This document shows positions 57,401 through 64,000 of a DNA stretch of 64,000 bases, in pieces (position 1 is the stretch's first letter; each line of letters starts with the position of its first letter). The stretch comes from Stratiolaelaps scimitus (lineage: Eukaryota > Arthropoda > Arachnida > Mesostigmata > Laelapidae), in contig JABWDB010000004.1 of NCBI GenBank assembly GCA_019614645.1, positions 21,266,001-21,330,000 of the forward strand, in the 5' to 3' direction. Under the pieces are notes generated by a model. The model saw only the letters and a list, made by a program, of their open reading frames with translations, searched no databases and was not told the DNA's origin. Both the position numbers and the translations under genes were made by a program.

Positions 57401-58413
57401 TCCTTGAAAACCCTCTAAAAACACTTATTCTATTATATTCGAACGTGTTTACTGACAGTCGTTTCGTGATTGAAGTCTCGATTTCTAGATTGGACCGGTG
57501 TATGTTCCCGGGACACAGCGGATACTGAATGCCATATTGAAAATGCTTCATCATCGTCTCCGGCGAATATGACGCGAACCCCTGTCATAGTTGTATAGAG
57601 CGATAGTACGAAATCGCACGAGGGACAGCTTCTGCAGGGGCGTTCATTTCTCGAATCGGAGAGGGACGACTCCCTGAAATACAAGCTTGTCAAGGCTAAC
57701 GGCTAACAATATCGACACAGTTAGCTACAGCACAAATTCGGATGTCGTTATCACACTGGACCATAAATCAGTAGGTGAATTAGGTGTACTCCGTGGAGGG
57801 TCTAAAGGAGAGATTAATATTTTCATAGATATAGCCGCTGTCGTCTAGAGGCGCACATCTTTCATTTGACAGTGTTGTCTTTATCCTCAAAAAGTGTTCG
57901 CTATTTGTGGACAAAGCGGGTTTGTTCAGTGGACCAGAAGAAATTAATGGTCTTCGTCACTATATCGACGTTTATTATATTGGCAAATTAATTATAAAAG
58001 ACTTGAGGGGTCGGAAGACTGGCATGCGCCTCTAATCAGAAAGGGGAACACTATATCTTATTTCATGCATTGTCTACTGAACTCAACTTGTGGTGCAGTT
58101 CATGACCATGGATGTTCTGGATGAATATGGTCAAATCAAGCAATTGATAATATTAAATCATTGTCATCGATTGTTGTGATGTATAGCATATCGTCGAAGA
58201 CATGAAATATAAATATACACGTCCCATAGTCCCCTGCATGACATCTCTCAGTCCGACAAGAGGTCGATTCAAGGTGTTAGTTTGCTTCAATGCCGATAGC
58301 ACCCCATGTGATGTATTTATCGTAGACACTGCATATGTTTACGTTTGTTGTTGGTGAAAGAGCATCTCAGAATCTCTTTGTGTAATGGTGATGAATTGTT
58401 GATTACATTTCAG
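54458..58413. other. Intergenic region upstream of MAEA, no gene recognised
   Basis: From 54.5 to 55.7 kb the sequence is GC-rich with CA, CTG (54734-54752), GTT and CAC runs. After 55.8 kb it turns AT-rich and plain. A perfect 8-base stem with a 4-base loop (aaccccaa then ttggggtt) is at 57140-57159. I found no recognisable coding exon. Confidence 0.45.
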
Positions 58414-58471
58414 GGCAGGGTAGCCGCTGACGGGGGGAGCACCTCGCGCTTTGCCGAGCGGGATTCATACT
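58414..58471 (+). other. Putative 5' exon of MAEA
   Basis: A 58-base segment lies between a good acceptor (atttcag, ending at 58413) and a consensus donor (gtaagt, from 58472). Joined to the next exon (starting 58717) it leaves the MAEA frame open through 24 codons upstream of the ATG at 58731. It is therefore either 5' UTR or, if an exon further upstream supplies an ATG, the start of a longer N-terminus. This is inferred from splice sites only. Confidence 0.45.
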
Positions 58472-58730
58472 GTAAGTTCCGTACACATAACAGGTGGCTA
58501 TTATGCAAGAAAATACATTAAAAAACCTTAGCTTGCCAGCTTCTCTCAAATCGTTTGGGTTCGTCCAGGGTCTATTTGTTTCCTCATGAACTATCTAATG
58601 GGGACTATGTTTTTTCATGAACTATCTATTTCTGCATGGACTATCTGTTAGATCATCTGTTTATCACTTTTCATGGATCGTATGAATCATATCTCAAATC
58701 ATGCCCTCTCACACAGGGCCACCTGAGACA

Positions 58731-59330
58731 ATGGCGGACATCAAGTCATTGGAATATCCCACCTTGAAGGTCCCGTACGAAATGCTCAACAAGAAGTTTC
58801 GTACCGCGCAGAAGAACATCGACCGTGAGGTATAATATATATTCGTATCTTCCGTTACGAAGTGAAGGTCTATAGGTACTGTATGAGCAGTTGGGTTGAG
58901 TTAACACCCAGAAACGGGCCTTCCTCTGTATTGTGTATGTATACATATATATATACACACGTTTCTTTATTATTTACATGTACATTTTTACATAATCTCT
59001 TCTAACCGATTTTATTAACTGACTATAGTGTTTGTTTCGTCTATTCGATTGATTTTCCTCATCCTCTAACTCAGGTGAGTCACGTGACAGCCGTGACTGC
59101 CGAGCTCGAGAGAAGCTGTAGTTCAGGCGGCCGTGGGAGCGTGGGCGAGATCAAACAGCTATTGGGTAGCGTTGTCGAGAAGCTAAATCTGCTCAAGAGA
59201 AAGGTACGAACGAGTCGTTAAACGTTTCCAAATAGGCGAAACTATTCATAGCGAAAGCAGCAAACCCGTTTCTATATATCATGCTGTTCATTTTGAGGTG
59301 GTCTGGATCTTCGTTGAACTTGGTTAGACG

Positions 59331-59366
<36 letters not shown>

Positions 59367-60539
59367 GCCAATGATCATTAGCTATTGAGTGCAGCTGTTT
59401 TAGAACACCCTGCAATTCCTCTTAGCGTATAACGTTACTGTTTATGATTGTGGGTGTTGCTTTTATCGAATCCATGATGTTGATTTCGTCAAGAGAAATC
59501 GTCGATATTTAAATAGATAACTTTCGCCATATTTCACCAATTTAGGCGGACGAGAGCCTTATCGAGGAAGTTGAGGCGGCACAGCTATGCAAACGTCGCT
59601 TAGAGCATCTCAAGGAAGGTGCCCGGGCTGGCGCTCCCATCGAGGAAGGTGGCTCTGAAGCCGCAAAGGAACAATGGGTTGATAAAAGAGTCGATCGAAT
59701 GCTCGTCGAACACTTCCTCCGGGCTGGCTTCTACGAGTGAGTATCTTCTAATATTTGAGTTGCACTTTGATCAGTTTATTACTACTATTAGTATTGAATG
59801 TCTACGTCCGCATAGTCGTAGGTTACGTTCCAATCCCTTTAAGGCAGTTATGGCTATATCTCAGTTGTGATCAGGAGCATAGTAGCTTCTCGGAGTATGA
59901 TGCACCTATCTATTAGTGGTTCTTGAAGAAGTAGTTGTTAGTACACTGATATTATGTGATCCTTCGACTCTTGATTATTAGGGCGATTCGATAGGATATT
60001 TTCAAGCCTTTATAGTATACAATAAGAGCAATTTTACATTTTAACTATCGCCGAATTTATAATTATTATAACATATCAATTGCAACCTATCACAGCAAGA
60101 TAATTCGAGAGTTCATTGACGTCAAATTGATATCTGCTCCTTTCGAATATAGAACGGCGTTGAAGCTCGCGGACCGCTGTGATTTGCGCGAGCTGACCAA
60201 TACCGAGTTATTCCTCGTGTCGCGAGACGTAGAAGACTCACTTCAGCGGGGAGATACGGCTCCCTGCCTTGTCTGGTGCCATGATAACAAGTCTAAACTT
60301 CGAAAACTACACAGCACCCTCGAGTTTAATCTACGTCAACAAGAATTCATTGAACTCATTCGGTTGGGCCAGCGAATAGACGCTGTCAAGTGAGTAGATT
60401 TTATCACGCAACGAGTACCAATTCGGCGACAATGTCAGGTACTTCTTTTCATAGAGAGAGGAGAGATTATATATATATATCTATATTATATGAGGAGGCG
60501 AGATTATATATATATATCTATATTATATGAGGAGGCGAG

Positions 60540-60574
<35 letters not shown>

Positions 60575-62081
60575 AGGCGAGAGAGAGAGAACAGCGCGCT
60601 GGGCAATCGAATGTGTATCACCTTTCGTGTTCGTCATGTCTCATCGGTTCTAAAAATCCTTCCTCCATCGCCATATCGTGCTTTGCAGGCACGCGCGTAA
60701 ACACTTCTCGGCGCTCGAGCCAGACCAGCTAGACGATGTCCAGAGGACGATGTTCCTCCTTGCAATGCCCGTGAACAACTTCGAGGCCGTACCGGCGCCG
60801 TATCGCGACCTGTGCGATCCTAACCGTTGGCGTCGTCTCGTTGAGCTATTCCGCTACGAGAACCATCGTCTGTATCAACTCGGCCGATCAAGCGTGTTCA
60901 GCGTGACCCTTCAAGCCGGCCTGTCAGCTCTTAAGACGCCCCACTGCTACAGGTTGGTACTGATGATGATATTTCCATCTTCATCGAATTCTTCCAACAA
61001 ATTTCGACAGATTAGTAAATTAATAGCACCACGATTCGTAATGTCCTCCACCCGGCACCGTTTGCTCGATGACGGCAGTCGAACGACTTCAACTCATGGT
61101 GGCATCAACACTATATCTACATGTCCAATTATTAAGTGACAAAGGGCTGAAATGTCGTTTGTGTTGGCGTGCGCTAGAGGGACGCTCGGTCCGGTTACCA
61201 CGATCCATTGAGGCTTCACTTAGCGCCGACTAATACTAATTTCAATGGGGCTCGGAGATAGACGTCTGCATCCTTGTGTCTCGTCGACATTTTCGCCTGC
61301 CCCGCGGCTGCTACCGCCACATGACAGTTGTTTATTCCCGATTTTCGAGGGATTCACTAGACGTAGCTTTCCTACTGACGTTTTTTTTTTGTTTGCCGTA
61401 GTCGTTATACCCACTTTCATGTTTATCATTATCTGTTCCCTGTCGTTATCCTCTGACGCGTTGTGTTCCCACGTAATTTCGTTACTATCGGTAGTGTTAA
61501 ACACGATTTCAGTCGATCACGGTCGGACGTGAACGCTTACAGATCCGAGACTTCGAACGCCAACTGTCCCGTTTGCTCTCGGCATCTCAACGCTCTTGCA
61601 CAGCCTCTGCCGTTCGCGCATTGTGCACAGTCCAGGTAAAAACAACTATTCCTGATTTATGTAGCTCTTGTTGCCGCAGAATCGATGCCATATAGCTAGA
61701 TAAGATACCCTTAGTCGCAGGGATGTTTCGAGTTTGTGCGAATACTACACTCAGCTGCGTTGCGTCAGTGTGCCGGCACTGACATCTATCGTTGACTCTT
61801 AGCCCCGTCTCGGTCGACAGCTCTGAGCGCGAAACGAGTATCGACAAAGGTTAAGTCTAACTCGGTTTGTTCGTTGCCTCGTCGACTTTTTCAGGTTGAT
61901 CTGCTGGATGTCCGGAGCCCCCCTGAACGAGAATAATGCCCCATTAATGTTGCCAAATGGACATGTGTATGGTGAAATTGCCCTGAAAGAGATGGCCTCA
62001 GCAAACAATGGGAAGGTGACCTGTCCCCGAACGGGCGGTATCTTCTACCTTAAGGATTGCGAGAAGGTCTTTGTAATGTAG
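58731..62081 (+). CDS. MAEA: MAEA: CTLH/GID E3 ubiquitin ligase RING-type subunit
   Basis: Seven coding exons join in frame: 58731-58829, 59075-59203, 59546-59736, 60153-60389, 60689-60952, 61543-61635 and 61895-62081. All have GT-AG borders. The product is 399 residues, against 396 in human [14 protein letters not shown] and KNIDRE near the start match the N-terminal helical region. LisH is at about 123-155 ([20 protein letters not shown]), CTLH at about 161-218 ([21 protein letters not shown]), and then the CRA region ([13 protein letters not shown]...RWRRLV). The degenerate Gid-type RING starts at C315-P-V-C318 and continues through H333-C334, C341, [16 protein letters not shown] and TCPRTG. 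MAEA pairs with RMND5 as the catalytic RING dimer of the CTLH (yeast GID) complex, which ubiquitinates metabolic and other targets. The start codon has A at -3 and G at +4. Human MAEA has about 11 more N-terminal residues, so an upstream start is possible. Confidence 0.96.
60454..60575. repeat. 37-bp tandem repeat (three units) in MAEA intron 4
   Basis: The unit is a purine-rich gaggaggcgagatta stretch, an AT run and tctatattata. Copies start about 60454, 60491 and 60528, at an exact 37-base period for the first two. The last unit runs into a longer AT tract and then a GA run. It lies between the exons at 60389 and 60689. Confidence 0.9.
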
Positions 62082-62532
62082 TCGGTTACATTCAAGAAAC
62101 GCACAGCAGACCTCCCACACGTGCCCGCGTGATAGCCAAATTTTCAATTCCGCTCCGTGTCCTTCGAGCCTGGTTCTGTCGAAACAGCCTTGCCTTCATC
62201 GGCCGGCCCATACATATGGCTTACAACGGTGAAACACTTGGTAGACGTTCGATGCCTGCACGTCTGCCTTTATACCTTGCCTACTTCGAAGCGTACGAGG
62301 TTGAAGTCTCTGGGGGGAAGCATTTATCTGACGAGGAACATCCGCGGCATCCGAAGATCGCTGCGATGGTCGACGATTCGAGGAACGATATTGGCGCATA
62401 GAAATCAATGGATCTGAAAACGATCAGGCACTGATCCGGCTCGCTCAGGCATGACGATTTCGATATGCAAATATAGACACGGTGTATGCGCTTCGCAGAG
62501 GGAGGCGCGTTGCTGTTTCGATGTGACAGACA

Positions 62533-62538
62533 AATAAA
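62533..62538 (+). promoter_or_regulatory. Candidate MAEA polyadenylation signal
   Basis: A canonical AATAAA lies about 450 bases after the MAEA stop. I saw no earlier AATAAA in the 3' UTR, so this is the best candidate. Confidence 0.5.
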
Positions 62539-62539
62539 C

Positions 62540-64000
62540 CTTGGCGCCACTTCATTTTGGCTCAGGCTTAGGCCGGAGGTGGGAGCGTTTGAAACTCTAG
62601 AATTCGACGAAGGTTTACTAATGCGGCGTTTCCAATTTACACAGGTCGCAGAGATTGACCGCTGTGCGGCACACCAACATGGCTTAAAACATTGAGACAG
62701 TAATTATTATTATAATAGTAGCGTGTGTGGGACGGACAATAGGTAATCGTGAATTGATTGTATATTAACTGCTACATTGAAATCTATAATGCAACCGAAT
62801 GTGTAATCAAGTTCGAGGTGGAGAGGAAGCAGCGCAGGTAAGATGCAAGGAATTACCTCCACCGCAACAAGTAGATGTACCAAGAAGTGTCTTGACGACA
62901 CTCAGTGAATAGAAATGAATTATGTATTTAAACACTACAGGCACTGGTCAGTTTTTGTTTGTTTGTCGCTAGAAATTGTGCCGGGATATCTGTTTTGTGG
63001 CTGTTGCTTTTCTTCGTCCCCGCCATGTACGGTGAAGTGGTTCACGAACAGATCAAGGGGCATTTCTACGAAGGTAATTAACTGCAGCGTTCTCAAAAGC
63101 GACAGGTGCGACAACGTTGATTGGTGTTGGGTCGATCAGCGGATATTACGATGGTCAGTTTTACCGCCACGAACACTAACTGGCTGTGTTCCGAAATTGT
63201 CTCTCTCTCTCTCTCGTTCTCTTCATACCGTACAATCTCATGTCTGTTTTGGATTGGAATCTGTTTTGCTTGAGGAGCGGCTCTGTATCGTCACCCAAGC
63301 CATGTTCGAAATTGCAAGACGAAGGCTGAATGATTCACCTTTCCTGTGACCTGACCAGCAAAGTGATCATTTGTATTGCATTCTTGACTCGATGTGAACT
63401 CGAAAACTCAGCGGGGTTGTACCGTGCTCCGTGCAAACTTTAGAACGAAATTATGCGCGATTCATAGTGAGGGTGTCCCCAGTAGGTAACACGAACAAAT
63501 ATACCAGTTAATTTGCAGTCTATTTTCCAAGCGAAGCATCAACATGGACTTGTGATGATCAGAATTTGGTAAATCGGAGCAGTTTCCAAATATAGTCAAT
63601 ATATATAGATATAATGTCATTTGCGAGTAGTAAGCTTACATGAGTAATTCATCCCATTTAGTTGACTCGTTATGGGGTTAATTTCAGACTCACTTATCTT
63701 TACTTCACCGTAATCTATCTCGTTAGCTCGGAGAGAGAGAGAGAGAGAGCGAGAGGTACTTGCTCTACCGTTCCTTGCGGTAATAATTGCTTGTCTATTT
63801 CGACTTTTGCCCGCCACCTCATCCCTGATTCTCGTGTCTAAAACAATTCGCCGACAGGAAGACTATCGATACTGACACCCATCGCTGATCTCGCGTTCAA
63901 AACCCAAACACAGCCAGCAGCGAACGAATACCATGAACGTCCGCGCCGCTAGAGAACACTCGCGCATCGCTCGCTTTCATTCAAGTCCAGAGAAACCACA
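62540..64000. other. Downstream of MAEA, no gene recognised
   Basis: AT-rich sequence with a CT run at 63200-63216 and a GA run at 63731-63750. Open frames (for example 62915-63349, plus) have no family resemblance and no splice support. Confidence 0.45.

Noticed and set aside
60127..60152. Extension of MAEA exon 4 upstream of 60153
   Set aside because: The frame stays open there, but the acceptor at 60151-60152 restores the LisH match (FYETALKLA); using an earlier acceptor would insert about 19 unrelated residues.

Overview
The window is eukaryotic nuclear DNA, almost certainly from an arthropod. Coding exons are split by short GT-AG introns, and microsatellites are dense throughout. The CtBP protein keeps arthropod-type features, such as a long Drosophila-like stretch around the substrate loop and an NCVNKEYF end to its dehydrogenase fold. 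A chelicerate, perhaps a mite, is my guess; the sequence alone does not prove it.

Three protein genes can be rebuilt exon by exon. AUP1, the ER and lipid-droplet factor that recruits a ubiquitin-conjugating enzyme, is on the plus strand at 3953-7532 in six exons. CtBP, the NAD(H)-dependent transcriptional corepressor, is on the minus strand at 21038-16730 in three coding exons, with a tandem acceptor at the last one. MAEA, the RING-type subunit of the CTLH/GID ubiquitin ligase, is on the plus strand at 58731-62081 in seven coding exons. AUP1 and MAEA both act in ubiquitin pathways, but nothing suggests they are co-regulated.

Mobile sequence is modest. Two diverged remnants of one LINE family lie at about 21946-22910 (minus) and 47240-47737 (plus). 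Both carry the same Cys-rich C-terminal tail and both are broken. A short terminal-inverted-repeat element of about 140 bp sits in an AUP1 intron.

The most unusual region is 52.4-54.46 kb. A 522-bp-offset direct duplication, an inverted pair of about 173-bp arms and a large hairpin (two arms of about 450 bp around a loop of about 60 bp) lie next to one another. I recognise no coding capacity there. It looks like a foldback-type element or a long-hairpin RNA locus.

The remaining roughly 35 kb between the first LINE and MAEA holds no gene I can support. Much of it (23.5-38.5 kb and 49-51.8 kb) is GC-rich and packed with CNG, GGC/GCC, CAA and CT repeats and C/G homopolymers. These create many long but spurious open frames. 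This region probably includes the 5' leader and regulatory DNA of CtBP, but I could not place its upstream exons.
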